63,868 bases of DNA from contig JAKBBA010000021.1 in NCBI GenBank assembly GCA_021808665.1, positions 1-63,868 of the forward strand, given 5' to 3'. Below are positions 33,404 to 43,329 of the stretch, piece after piece (the first letter of the stretch is position 1; each line of letters starts with the position of its first letter). Below the pieces are notes generated by a model. That model saw only the letters and a list, made by a program, of their open reading frames with translations. It did no database searches and was not told where the DNA came from. This DNA is from Actinomycetes bacterium (GTDB taxonomy: Bacteria > Actinomycetota > Acidimicrobiia > Acidimicrobiales > Palsa-688). A program made the position numbers and the translations under genes.

Positions 33404-34977
33404 GTAACCATTCACCTTGTCAGGCGGCGTGGGTGACGGGTGGCATCCATGGGTTGCCGGTGAAGAGGCCGGTGAGGGCGTCGATGGCGGGGATGTCGTT
33501 CTTGCGGGTGGTGGACAGGTAGCTGCGGACGTGGGCGAAGCGTTCGGCTCCGGCTTGGCTTTTGAAGCAGGAGCTGATCTTGCGGTGGAGTTTCACGGGC
33601 CGCAGGTCGCGCTCGGCCTGGTTGTTGGTCATCCCGACGGCCAGGTTGTTCATGAAGGCCAGGATCGGCTTCTTGTGGGTTCGAAAGGCGACGGCCAGGT
33701 TGTAGGACTGTCGGGCCAGGGCGTCACGCTTGCGTCCGGCGGGCGGGTCGGGATTGGCGGCCAGGGCGGCGGCGACGAGATGGTCGTATCTGGAGTTGAA
33801 GGCGTTGCGGGCGGCCGGGGCAAGGGTCTTGAGTCCCCGGTGGCGGGCGTCGTCGCAGGCGGTGTTGATCTCCACCAGCAAGCCGGCGAGGCCCTCGGCC
33901 CATGTTTTCTGGGTGGCCACAGTGGCGGCCTGGGCCAGGTCGCGTAACAAGTGAGCGGAGCAGATCCCGTGCCGGGCGGCGGTCAGTTTCCAATACAGGG
34001 CGAGGCGGTCGTGGACGATGACACCGCGGTATCCGATGAGCACCCCGGCGGTTCGGACCGCTTCGAGGCCGCGGGTGGCCGAGGCGTGGATGAGGGTGTA
34101 GCTGGCGGTGGAGACCACGTGCATCCAGCAGGTGACGGTGCCGATACGGTCGGTGGTCTCATCGGCGTGGAGCACCGGTAAGGTCCGCAAGAAGGCGACC
34201 AGGGCGGCGATGAACCCTTCGAGGCGCCGTCCGGCCTCGGCGTAACAGGCGTCGACGGTTCCCGCCGAGATCTTCAATCCGAACAAGTCGGCCATGGCCT
34301 CTTGGGCTCGGCCGACGGGAATGTGTTGGCGGGCCAGCAGGTAGACCACGATCGCTTTGACCCGGGGCCCGTAGCTGACCGGCGCCCGCACCCCGTCTGG
34401 AAACGCCGCTGCGGTCGTCGTGTTACAGCAGCCGCAGCGGCGGGTCTGGGCCTGATGCTCGGTCACCGTTGGGGTGACCACCGGCAGGTCGACCACCTGC
34501 CGGTGGACGGTGGCAGTGACCTCGGCGTCGGTCAGCGACCCGCCGCAACCAGCACAGACCGCCGGGGCATACACGACGACCTCGTCAGGATTCTCCACCA
34601 TCGCCAACGTCGTCCCATCACCGCCCGGCTGCTTACCCGGCCGGCGAACCTTGCCGTCGCGGGAGCGCTTCGCCCGGCGGGCCTCCGCTTGGCGAGACCG
34701 CTCGACCGCCGGATCCCGTGAGGGAGGCTTCGAGGAGTTCCCCGAGTTCTTCGCCAACTCGGCCCGCAACCGCTGGTTCTCCGCCCGCAACTGCTGATTG
34801 TCGACCTCGAGGGTCTCCAGCCGGGCCAACAGCCCAGCCACCAACTCGACCAACTCGGCCTGCGACAAAGCGGCCACTGCGTCGGGCGTGGACGGCAGGC
34901 TCGGATCGGGCGAAGTCGGAATTCCCCAAGCTACGCGACCCCTGCGATCAGACGGTGGACCCCACCTGAATGGTTAC
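33404..34977 (-). mobile_element. Complete IS66-family element with 8-bp target duplication
   Basis: 1574 bp bounded by the inverted repeat GTAACCATTCA (33404-33414) and TGAATGGTTAC (34967-34977). The direct repeat GATCGGGG lies on both sides (33396-33403 and 34978-34985); 8 bp is the duplication length known for IS66. It carries only the transposase gene, without the tnpA and tnpB accessory genes of classical IS66. Intact ends and frame suggest recent insertion. Confidence 0.92.
33420..34877 (-). CDS. IS66-family transposase (TnpC)
   Basis: 485 residues. An N-terminal coiled coil (LVELVAGLLARLETLEVDNQ on) and KNSGNSSKPPSRDP, the IS66 hallmark, are followed by a zinc-binding CAGCGGSL...CGCC region. 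The DDE core has LPVLHADETTDRIG, then VIVHDRLALYWKL, and the Glu in GMTNNQAERDLRPVKLHRKI. The C-terminal SYLSTTRKNDIPAIDALTG is the usual end. All parts are present and in frame, so the enzyme is probably active. Confidence 0.95.
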   Translation of the reverse strand: MAALSQAELVELVAGLLARLETLEVDNQQLRAENQRLRAELAKNSGNSSKPPSRDPAVERSRQAEARRAKRSRDGKVRRPGKQPGGDGTTLAMVENPDEVVVYAPAVCAGCGGSLTDAEVTATVHRQVVDLPVVTPTVTEHQAQTRRCGCCNTTTAAAFPDGVRAPVSYGPRVKAIVVYLLARQHIPVGRAQEAMADLFGLKISAGTVDACYAEAGRRLEGFIAALVAFLRTLPVLHADETTDRIGTVTCWMHVVSTASYTLIHASATRGLEAVRTAGVLIGYRGVIVHDRLALYWKLTAARHGICSAHLLRDLAQAATVATQKTWAEGLAGLLVEINTACDDARHRGLKTLAPAARNAFNSRYDHLVAAALAANPDPPAGRKRDALARQSYNLAVAFRTHKKPILAFMNNLAVGMTNNQAERDLRPVKLHRKISSCFKSQAGAERFAHVRSYLSTTRKNDIPAIDALTGLFTGNPWMPPVTHAA

Positions 34978-35194
34978 GATCGGGGACACACTTCGCAAAG
35001 GCTCGGCATCAAGGTCGATGACACGCCGCAACCATGCACGTCGTGGTCGCGTAAAGCAGGAATACAGCGACTAGCGCTCAGTGACTGCCACTTCCCACCC
35101 CAGTAAATCCGCCTCCCAACTACAAGCTGCTAACAGTGCTTAATCTCGCAGCCCCAGCAGAGAATACACCCTCACGATATCATCAGCTGCCGAG

Positions 35195-38100
35195 ATGGTT
35201 AAGGAAAGCATGCAGGAGAACCTAGAAGCAGTAGGAATCGCGGTCCGTGAACTGCTCTCGCGGGAGTTACCAGCCCTTGGAAACGACTGGTGGAACACTG
35301 GAGTCATTTCCGCCCTTAGCTACCAGCAGCGCTCCACGGTTCTGGAGCGGGGATGGACCTCGCTGAGTGACCTCGACGTTGCTGCCTTGCTCCGCGTACT
35401 CGATCAGAACTGGGAACTTTTCCGTCGCCGCAACCTCGTATCATACGAAGCGCGCAACTGGCTCAAAGAAGCCATAAGCGTTCGCAACCGTTGGGCCCAC
35501 GGCGCTCCAGGCAGCAAGCCAAGCGCCGAACGCGCATACCGAGACCTCGACACCCTCGCATTGTTAGTCGACGCAATCGCGCCGGGCAGCGTCCAGGCTG
35601 AACTACTAGCCGCAGCCCGCAGCCACGCCCTCCTGCAAGTGATGCCTCGCTCAGCGGATCTCGGTGGGACGGAAGAAGCGGCCGGGCCCGCATCACCCTC
35701 AGGTCTGTGTCCCGGCAGCACGGTGAGGTTGAAAGCTCGACCGGAACTCGTCGGAGTCGTCACTAAGGTCACCGAGTCGTCACCCGAGCGGCAGGTCACG
35801 GTCTTCCATGGTCAGGGCGCACCACAGACCTATTTCGAGTCGCAGGTCGAACTCGTCGACACGGCAAAAGCGGAGCATCTAAACGCCGAGGAAATGAAAG
35901 CTCGCCTGACAGCCCTCCACGTCCTCCACCCGTCAGTCAGCAGGCTTTACTCGCTAAACACCGGGCGGATCGACTACGAGCCGTACCAGTATCGACCGGT
36001 AATGAAGCTGATCAACGCTGACCGCCCGCGTCTTCTCATCGCAGACGACGTCGGTGTCGGTAAAACGATCGAGGCGGCGCTCATCATCAAAGAACTACAA
36101 GCCCGTCAAAAGCTCGAATCCGTCCTGGTGATCTGCCCCAAGCCACTTGTCGTTGAAGACAAGTGGCGCTCAGAGTTGAAGCGCTTCGACGAGGACTTCG
36201 CCCACCTGAACAGTGAAACGCTGCGACACTGCGTCGATGAGATGCATGCCGAAGGGCGCTGGCCGTCAAGGTATCGGAAGGCGATCCTGTCCTATTCGCT
36301 GTTAGACGAAAAGTTGCTTCTTGGGGAGGCTACCCGTCATCGGCGACGTCCCGGCCTCGTGTCGCTTACACGCCCGGTCAAATTCGACCTTGTCATCGTC
36401 GACGAGGCACACCACGTGCGCAACAGCGAAACATGGAGCCATCGCGCCGTGAAGTACTTCCTCGACTCTGCAGAAGCTGCCGTTCTGATCTCGGCTACGC
36501 CAATCCAGACTGGCTCCCAGGACCTACAAACCCTGCTCCGCCTGCTCCGCCCCGACGTTTTCTCCCAGCCGGCCGCCTTCGACCTCATGCGAGAACCGAA
36601 CGGATTCCTAGCCAATGTCGACACTGCCATACGCGTCGCCTCCGACGGATGGCAGCGAACCGCTCTCGCTGAACTCGACGAGGCCCTAGCGACGACGTGG
36701 GGTCGCCATGTGCTGCTGGCAGACCCGCGTGCCCAAGAACTCCGGGACCTCCTCGAGCAAGAGCAGCTCTCCGACGCAGATCGCGTCGGGTGTCTGCGTC
36801 TCACCCAGACGCTAAACACATTCTCCGGCCTGATCAACCGAACGAGACGACGCGACATCGGCGACTTCACGACACGCAAGCCCGAAACGGTCGAGGTTTC
36901 CTTCACCGCCGAGCAGAAAGCCGTTTACGATGACCTCCTGGATCTCGCTAGCCGAATCAACGAAAGTCGCGGGCGCGGGCAATCAATCGACTTCCTGCTA
37001 TCGACCCTCAAGCGGCAAGCATCCAGCTCTCTCAACGGACTAGGTCCATTCATCGATGATCTCCTCAGCCACAAGTTATCTGCGGAGGAATTAAGCGAAG
37101 CGGACACCGACCTCGACCTTCTCGACACGACCCCTCTGAACGCCTTCAGCGACGACATTCGCCAGCTCGCCAAGCGCGCCAAGTCGCTCGTCAGTGACCC
37201 AAAGCTCGACGCCTTCCTTCGGCTCGTCGACGAGAAACAGGAGCTACCGAACAATAAGCTGCTCCTCTTCAGCACATTCCGTCACACCCTCCGCTACCTT
37301 CACCAGCACCTTGAAGCGCGCGGGAAGCGGGTCGGCCTGGTACACGGAGGTGTTCCGGACTTCGAACGCCGCGAAATCCGGTCACGTTTCGCCAAGCGCA
37401 GAGAGGAACCCGACGCGCTCGACATCCTTCTGTCCTCCGAGGTTGGCACCGAAGGCCTCGACTACCAGTTTTGTGACGCGCTAGTGAACTATGACATCCC
37501 GTGGAACCCAATGCGCATCGAGCAGAGAATTGGTCGAATCGACCGGCGAGGCCAAATAAGCGAAACTGTCGCTATCAGAAACATGGTCGTCGCAGATACC
37601 GTCGACTCCGTCATCTACCACCGCTGTTTGGAACGCATCGGCGTCTTCAGGCAGTCACTTGGCGCGAACGAGGAGATACTCGGCGAACTCACCCGCGACA
37701 TCCGCCGCATCGGGGACGACTTGAGACTTTCCCCGTCCGAACGAGCGGAACGTCTCCGACAGCTCACTGACAATACAATCGCCAGAATCCAAGAGCAGCA
37801 GGAACTTGAGGAGCGAGAGGGAGCTCTGTTCGGGCTCACAATCAAGAAGCTCGATCAGGAAGGCGTCGAACAGGTAACAAGTCCCTGGCTAGCTCCCGAG
37901 CAGCTGGCGCGTCTAATCCGTGTCTACCTAAGAGACCGAGGATACAAGCGTGCAGATGCACTGTTTGAGCGCCCCCTCGAAGTGTTTCGGCTCAGCATGG
38001 ACCTGCGCTCCAACCTTGCAACGGACATCGATCCACTACTACCTGCCAGCTCATCGCCTTGGCAGCGGTGGCTGACCAACGGAAGCGGCGATACCCGCAG

Positions 38101-38725
38101 GCTCACATTTGACCCGGCCTTGGCTGACAGCGACGACATCGAACTGCTGTCCCCGGTACACGACTTCGTGAGAGCGGCCGCCCGTGCTCAACACCCCTTC
38201 GGGCCTGATTCGACAGTCAACCTTAAAGTCGACACCAAACTGCTACCGAGCGGGATCTACCCACTAGCAGTGCACACCTGGAACTACCTGGGGTTACGTG
38301 ACGACCTCGAAGTAGTCGTCACGTCAGACACCGACGAACACTCCGAGCTCATCGCAAAGCTACTTGAAGCAGCGACCGACTCCGAGACACCCCGAACATC
38401 GAATGAGATAGAAAATCTCGAAGAACGTCACTACCTGACCTGGACCAACGGCAGAGTGGCCCACATCGAAAGAACTCGACTCCATATCGAGAAGTGCCTC
38501 GCCTCCCTAAAAACAACGCATATAGCCAGGCTTCAACTCCTCGCCGACCACGTCGCCAACGCTACGCACGAGAACATTCGACGGATGCGTGAGTCTGAGC
38601 GCCGCAGCGCCGAGTACGACTTCGAAACCCGATTCCAACGCCTCGCCGAACAAAGAGACCGGAGCGACATAACCTCAACCATTCTCTTCTCCGGCACCCT
38701 CGAGGTACGCGATGGCGGAATCTAA
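35195..38725 (+). CDS. HEPN-SNF2 family helicase (putative defence protein)
   Basis: 1176 residues. Residues 10-125 resemble a Swt1-type HEPN domain with RNRWAH (R97-x4-H102), the R-x4-6-H motif of HEPN RNases. A small beta domain follows (about 165-225). The SNF2/RapA-like helicase has Walker A DDVGVGKTIEAALI (about 286-299), VIVDEAHHVRN (about 400), SATPIQTGSQDLQTLLRLLR, and the C-terminal motor SSEVGTEGLDYQFCDALVNY then MRIEQRIGRIDRRGQ (about 770-785). Its stop overlaps the next gene start by 14 bp. Helicases of this class occur in phage-defence systems such as DISARM, but no DISARM partners are here. An RNA-cleaving, DNA-translocating immune protein is inferred. Confidence 0.75.
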   Translation: MVKESMQENLEAVGIAVRELLSRELPALGNDWWNTGVISALSYQQRSTVLERGWTSLSDLDVAALLRVLDQNWELFRRRNLVSYEARNWLKEAISVRNRWAHGAPGSKPSAERAYRDLDTLALLVDAIAPGSVQAELLAAARSHALLQVMPRSADLGGTEEAAGPASPSGLCPGSTVRLKARPELVGVVTKVTESSPERQVTVFHGQGAPQTYFESQVELVDTAKAEHLNAEEMKARLTALHVLHPSVSRLYSLNTGRIDYEPYQYRPVMKLINADRPRLLIADDVGVGKTIEAALIIKELQARQKLESVLVICPKPLVVEDKWRSELKRFDEDFAHLNSETLRHCVDEMHAEGRWPSRYRKAILSYSLLDEKLLLGEATRHRRRPGLVSLTRPVKFDLVIVDEAHHVRNSETWSHRAVKYFLDSAEAAVLISATPIQTGSQDLQTLLRLLRPDVFSQPAAFDLMREPNGFLANVDTAIRVASDGWQRTALAELDEALATTWGRHVLLADPRAQELRDLLEQEQLSDADRVGCLRLTQTLNTFSGLINRTRRRDIGDFTTRKPETVEVSFTAEQKAVYDDLLDLASRINESRGRGQSIDFLLSTLKRQASSSLNGLGPFIDDLLSHKLSAEELSEADTDLDLLDTTPLNAFSDDIRQLAKRAKSLVSDPKLDAFLRLVDEKQELPNNKLLLFSTFRHTLRYLHQHLEARGKRVGLVHGGVPDFERREIRSRFAKRREEPDALDILLSSEVGTEGLDYQFCDALVNYDIPWNPMRIEQRIGRIDRRGQISETVAIRNMVVADTVDSVIYHRCLERIGVFRQSLGANEEILGELTRDIRRIGDDLRLSPSERAERLRQLTDNTIARIQEQQELEEREGALFGLTIKKLDQEGVEQVTSPWLAPEQLARLIRVYLRDRGYKRADALFERPLEVFRLSMDLRSNLATDIDPLLPASSSPWQRWLTNGSGDTRRLTFDPALADSDDIELLSPVHDFVRAAARAQHPFGPDSTVNLKVDTKLLPSGIYPLAVHTWNYLGLRDDLEVVVTSDTDEHSELIAKLLEAATDSETPRTSNEIENLEERHYLTWTNGRVAHIERTRLHIEKCLASLKTTHIARLQLLADHVANATHENIRRMRESERRSAEYDFETRFQRLAEQRDRSDITSTILFSGTLEVRDGGI

Positions 38726-41700
38726 CAACCTCGACGAACTCCGCAAGAGGCGGCTCCGTTACGTGGAGTCCGCACGCGAGAACGCCTTCGAAGACGGACT
38801 CCGCTCCCTCTTATCAGACCTCTACCCGGACAACGCTCATTTCATCTACGAGCTCCTGCAAAACGCTGAAGGCGCTCGCGCCACAACAGTCGAGTTCGAT
38901 CTCGGCAACACATCACTCACAGTCACTCACAACGGAACCAGACCGTTTTCACTCGCCGACATAGAATCGATAACAGCAATCGGAGACTCGACCAAGAGAG
39001 ACGACGAGACGCAAATCGGAAAATTCGGCGTTGGCTTCAAAGCAGTCTTCGCCTACACAACCCGGCCCGAAATCCGCTCCGGAGAGCACTCCTTCGCGAT
39101 CGTCGACCTATTCGTACCACTTCACGTCGACGGTTTCGCGCCACCCGGACGAACCACCTTCACCATCCCCTTCGACCACCCCATGAAGCCGCCCCAAACG
39201 GCGGCAGATGAAATCCGGCGCGGCCTGACCGAACTGGACGAAAACACCCTCCTGTTCCTCCATAACATTAACACTGTCACCTATGTACTTCCCGACGGAG
39301 CCATCGGCTATATCGAACGAACCTCCAGTGACAACTCAAAGATCACGATAAACAAAGCCCAAGGCGAGGAGTTCATCGAGACCCAATGGCTCCGCCTGGT
39401 CGAACCCGCAACGCTGGCCCACTCAGGACACAACCCACTCACGGTCGCAGCAGCCTTCAAACTAACGACCGTCGGACCACTCCAATCCACTACCACAGAC
39501 AGCCGACTCCGAACCAGCCATGCTCGCCTCCGGATCGTACCCGTCGAGCACGGCAACGTCTGCGTCTACTTCCCCGCAGCAAAGGAAACGTCCGGACTGT
39601 ACTTCCATCTCCACGCCCCCTTCGCATCGACCGTCGCACGCGACAGCATCCGCGACCATCCCGGAAACATCCAGTTCATAGAAGTCATCGCCACGGTCAT
39701 CGCGAACCACCTTCCGCAGCTTCTCGAAGACGGCCTGATCGACGACGGCCTCCTAGAAGCGCTACCCAATCAGCCCGACCCGCTGGCCTATCCCTACACG
39801 CTTATCAGAGACGCCGTGATCGAAGCTTTCAACACCCGTCCGATCACACCTGCGCGAGGCTCTGGCTTCGCCCCTGCCGCCGCCCTCGTCACCAGCCCTA
39901 GTGAATTCCGCAACGGGCTGCGCGAGAGTGACCTCGCAACCCTCGCCCGCCTCGCCGAAATCGATATCCCCGATGACAATCCCCGTTGGATACGCGACCG
40001 CGGAGGGAGAGCCGGACAATTTCTAAAGGACCTCGACGCGGTTACCTTCGGGTGGACCGAAATGAACCGTGTCCTCAAAACGGTCGCCCGACAATCCAAA
40101 TACTTCGGAAATGAGGACGTCGAAACCGGGGTTCCTGAGTGGTTAGCATGGTTGGGATCCAAGGACAACCTGGAGATCCGAGACCTCTACCAACTCCTAG
40201 GCAAAGGTTGCGCGGATCGCAAATTCCTCGGTGCAAACCTTCAGGAGATCCCTCTCATCCGGCTCACTCGGCACGGGAAGGTGGAGCATGTGAAAGGGCC
40301 GGGCCACTTCCTCCCATCCGACCGGGGAGACAGAGAAGACTCTCGCGTACCCGTCGAACTCGCATATTTCGACGACGATTCCGAATCGATCGCAAACAAC
40401 CTCAGATCCTTCTACAAAGCTGCCGGCGTCATCCGCTGGGACGAGAGGGCACGGATCAGCCTGCTCCTGGACGCCTACCGTAACGGGGAGTTTCCCGACG
40501 TCAATGAACGATCACGACTCGACAAACATATCGAAGACATGTCGGCTTTCGTGCAGCATTGGCTTGCTGAACCCGCTACTGCTAAAAGCCTATTTCAGTC
40601 TGTGAGGTTCGTACTTCACCTAACAGACACAGGCCAATACGGCTGGGATACGCCTAGCAAGATCTACCTCGACGAGCCTTTCCGCTCTAGCGGTCTCTCA
40701 ACGCTTTACCAAGAGACCGGTACCAGGTTCGCTCTTCCAGGGATCTACCTCGACATAGATAGGATCGCCGACTTCTTAGAGGCCATCGGAGCAACATCTA
40801 CCATAGAGATCGCAAGAAGCCCTCTATCGCGGAACCCGCAGTTCGACGCGTCTTGGTCATCGGGAAGGCACGAGAACTCTTATACGGTCAGGACTGACTG
40901 GGACATTCCGAGCTTCGACACTATTATAACCAAAGCTGACCCGCGACTGCTCCGCGCTCTTTGGGAAACTCTGTGGGCTGCGCCCAAGAAGTACGCATTC
41001 GCCTGTTACCGGGCAAACATGCGCCACGACGCCCACCACTTCGAATCCCTCCTCATACAAAAGCTTAAGGACAATCCGTGGATCCCAACGCCCGACGCCA
41101 AGTTGCAGCGCCCACGAGACATCTCCCTTCACGACTTGCCGGCCGACTGGCCACCGCCGCCTGCGGACTCAGTGGCCGGGCAACTTGACTTCGCCGCTGA
41201 GACCCGAACAGGTCGTGAGAGGGAGTCTGATTTGCATCACTTGGCTCGATCACAAGGCATCGACTCCGACTCTCTCGCCGCTGCCGTAGAGCTTTGCCGC
41301 ACCGGGATTACTCCCGAGCGTCTACGCGAGCTCGTGGACTCCGAGATGGCAAGGCAACAATTCCCTGAAGGAGCTTCCGAAGACCCAGATCGGCGCTTCT
41401 GGATCGCGACGGATAGCGCGCTCGCCGCTCCCGAACATCAAACTCAACTCCAGTTACGCAGCGTCGTCACAGGAAAAAGCCAGATCCGCGAAGAGGCCCG
41501 CGGATACCTGCGAGAGATGTACACCGCCAGCGACGGACGTATGCACTGCCAAACCTGTCAGGGAGTGATGCCGTTCAAACAAGACAACGGCGAATGGTAC
41601 TTCGAGGCAGTCCAGCTGATCAAAGACCGGAAATACCTCCACCGCGTCAACCACCTAGCCCTCTGCCCGCTCTGCGCTGCCTTCTACCAATATAAGCGTA

Positions 41701-41879
41701 CTCCAACCGACTACGACCTGATGACTGCAATCCTCACCCGCACCGTCCCTCCCGGGACGGGATCTATTACACTGCCTATCCTCTTCGACGGACACCAAAA
41801 AACGTTGATACTCACCGGCAAGCACGCTATCGACCTTCAAGCGACCCTCCGGGTCGCCGGCCAACCACGCAACCCATAA
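38712..41879 (+). CDS. Sacsin-like GHKL ATPase with C-terminal zinc-finger/HNH-like tail
   Basis: 1055 residues. The N-terminal GHKL (Hsp90-type) ATPase has FIYELLQNAEGARATTVEF (N-box, about 45), LTVTHNGTRPFSLADIESI (G1 box with HNG as in sacsin-like proteins), the StK loop GDSTKRDD, and IGKFGVGFKAVF (about 101-112). The middle is long and helical with no named domain. Near 945-990 two Cys pairs (CQTCQG and LCPLCAAFY) with YFEAVQLI between them look like an HNH/McrA finger in which the usual HH is lost. Start overlap with the helicase shows coupling. Sacsin-like ATPases are recurrent in defence islands; the exact role is unknown. Confidence 0.7.
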   Translation: MAESNNLDELRKRRLRYVESARENAFEDGLRSLLSDLYPDNAHFIYELLQNAEGARATTVEFDLGNTSLTVTHNGTRPFSLADIESITAIGDSTKRDDETQIGKFGVGFKAVFAYTTRPEIRSGEHSFAIVDLFVPLHVDGFAPPGRTTFTIPFDHPMKPPQTAADEIRRGLTELDENTLLFLHNINTVTYVLPDGAIGYIERTSSDNSKITINKAQGEEFIETQWLRLVEPATLAHSGHNPLTVAAAFKLTTVGPLQSTTTDSRLRTSHARLRIVPVEHGNVCVYFPAAKETSGLYFHLHAPFASTVARDSIRDHPGNIQFIEVIATVIANHLPQLLEDGLIDDGLLEALPNQPDPLAYPYTLIRDAVIEAFNTRPITPARGSGFAPAAALVTSPSEFRNGLRESDLATLARLAEIDIPDDNPRWIRDRGGRAGQFLKDLDAVTFGWTEMNRVLKTVARQSKYFGNEDVETGVPEWLAWLGSKDNLEIRDLYQLLGKGCADRKFLGANLQEIPLIRLTRHGKVEHVKGPGHFLPSDRGDREDSRVPVELAYFDDDSESIANNLRSFYKAAGVIRWDERARISLLLDAYRNGEFPDVNERSRLDKHIEDMSAFVQHWLAEPATAKSLFQSVRFVLHLTDTGQYGWDTPSKIYLDEPFRSSGLSTLYQETGTRFALPGIYLDIDRIADFLEAIGATSTIEIARSPLSRNPQFDASWSSGRHENSYTVRTDWDIPSFDTIITKADPRLLRALWETLWAAPKKYAFACYRANMRHDAHHFESLLIQKLKDNPWIPTPDAKLQRPRDISLHDLPADWPPPPADSVAGQLDFAAETRTGRERESDLHHLARSQGIDSDSLAAAVELCRTGITPERLRELVDSEMARQQFPEGASEDPDRRFWIATDSALAAPEHQTQLQLRSVVTGKSQIREEARGYLREMYTASDGRMHCQTCQGVMPFKQDNGEWYFEAVQLIKDRKYLHRVNHLALCPLCAAFYQYKRTPTDYDLMTAILTRTVPPGTGSITLPILFDGHQKTLILTGKHAIDLQATLRVAGQPRNP

Positions 41880-42097
41880 ACTCTTCCCGAGCCTTCACGC
41901 ACAAAACAGCTACCAACCAACCGGCATGAACCAACCGCAGGCAGCGCGATACTCCTAACTCTAAGCTAAGGGTGGGCGGTCTCGGTCGGCAGATGCCGGG
42001 AACGGCGCAGCCCCGAGGGGCCTGAAGGCGGCCCGCACCGGAGCCGGTCGACTCCCGCCAGCGGGGGCCGGGGGCCTCCCCCCGATAGGATCGGGCT

Positions 42098-43291
42098 GTG
42101 GAGCGCACCGCTGTGGACCAGAAACCGGCGGACCAGAAGGCGGTGGACCCGAAAGCGGTGGACCTGGTGCGCAGGGCGCTCGCCCACCTGCCCGCCAAGG
42201 GCACCGACCAGGCGCCGTCGACGATGGAGCAGCCGGTTGAGGCATACCTCGACGTCGGTCGCTTCCATCACGAGGTCGACCGCATCTTCCGGGAGCTGCC
42301 GCTGGCGATGGCACTCAGCCTCGAGGTTCCCACCCCCGGGTCCTATGTGTCAGTCGAGGTCATGGGCACCCCGGTGCTCCTGACACGCGACGGAGCCGGC
42401 CGGCCCCGGGCGTTTCTCAACGTGTGTCGTCACAGGGGCGCGGTCCTGTGCGAGCCGGGGGCGGGGTTGAGGTCCCGGTTCACCTGCCCGTACCACGGGT
42501 GGACCTACACGCTGGAGGGCGAGCTCGCCGGCATCTTCGGCGCCTCGGCGTTCGGCGAGGTCGACCGAGAAGGGCGGGGACTCACGGAGCTGCCGTGCGC
42601 CGAGCGCTCGGGCCTGGTCTGGGCCTCGCTGAACCCCGCCGCCACGTTCGACATCGACGAATGGCTGGGCGATTTCGCGGCGGAGCTCGACACTCTCGAC
42701 CTGGCGCACTGGCACCTGATCGACCAGCGGGAGTTGGTCGGACCCCCGGGTTGGAAGGTGGCCTGGGACGGCTATCTCGAGTCCTATCACCACAGGTGGG
42801 TGCACCCGCAGACGGTGGGAAAGCACACCATCCCCAATCTGATGCTGCACGACTCCTACGGGCCCCACCAGCGGATCGTGTTCGCCCGGCACGAGTTGGC
42901 AGACCTGGTCGGCCTCCCCGAGTCGGAGTGGCAGGACCCGGGGCAGTACATCCGGATCATCCACTCCGGCTTCCCGAACCTGTCGATCTCCGGTGTTCTC
43001 GGCGACCACGCCCTTGTCACCCAGCTCTACCCCGGGCCGACCATCGCCACGACCGTCACCCGCCAGACGGTGCTGGCGGCCAGAGCCGCCGCCACGCCCG
43101 AGGAACACCGGGTCTCCGCCGCTTTCAGCGAGATGGTGCTCACCGCGGTCCGCCACGAGGACTACGCGGTCGGCGCCCGGATCCAAGCGGCGCTGGAGAG
43201 TCGGGCCAACCGGACGTTCCTCTTCGGTCGCAACGAGATCGCCCTGCAGCACTACCACGCCTGGGTCGCCCGCTTCGCCGAATCCCGCTAG
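42098..43291 (+). CDS. Rieske-type aromatic ring-hydroxylating oxygenase, alpha subunit
   Basis: 397 residues from a GTG. The Rieske 2Fe-2S site is CRHRGAVL...CPYHGWTY (CxH and CxxH pairs, around residues 109-133). The catalytic domain binds mononuclear iron, with WDGYLESYHHRWVHPQT supplying the Glu-x3-His-x4-His type pattern. The N-terminus contains a short acidic/Lys repeat (DQKPADQK, DPKAVD) from a 15-bp tandem repeat. No beta subunit, ferredoxin or reductase gene is adjacent, so it probably belongs to the single-component-alpha, demethylase-like group. A P450 gene is convergent 38 bp away. Confidence 0.88.
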   Translation: MERTAVDQKPADQKAVDPKAVDLVRRALAHLPAKGTDQAPSTMEQPVEAYLDVGRFHHEVDRIFRELPLAMALSLEVPTPGSYVSVEVMGTPVLLTRDGAGRPRAFLNVCRHRGAVLCEPGAGLRSRFTCPYHGWTYTLEGELAGIFGASAFGEVDREGRGLTELPCAERSGLVWASLNPAATFDIDEWLGDFAAELDTLDLAHWHLIDQRELVGPPGWKVAWDGYLESYHHRWVHPQTVGKHTIPNLMLHDSYGPHQRIVFARHELADLVGLPESEWQDPGQYIRIIHSGFPNLSISGVLGDHALVTQLYPGPTIATTVTRQTVLAARAAATPEEHRVSAAFSEMVLTAVRHEDYAVGARIQAALESRANRTFLFGRNEIALQHYHAWVARFAESR

Positions 43292-43329
43292 CCACGATCG
43301 ACCGGTCAGCCGGTCGGCCGGTCGGCCGG

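Noticed and set aside
38712..41879. MutL or classical Hsp90
   Set aside because: The GHKL domain has the HNG and StK pattern of sacsin-like proteins, and the long C-terminal part lacks MutL or Hsp90 middle-domain motifs.
35195..41879. DISARM system
   Set aside because: The SNF2 helicase suggests DrmD, but no DrmA, DrmB or DrmC and no methylase gene are adjacent.
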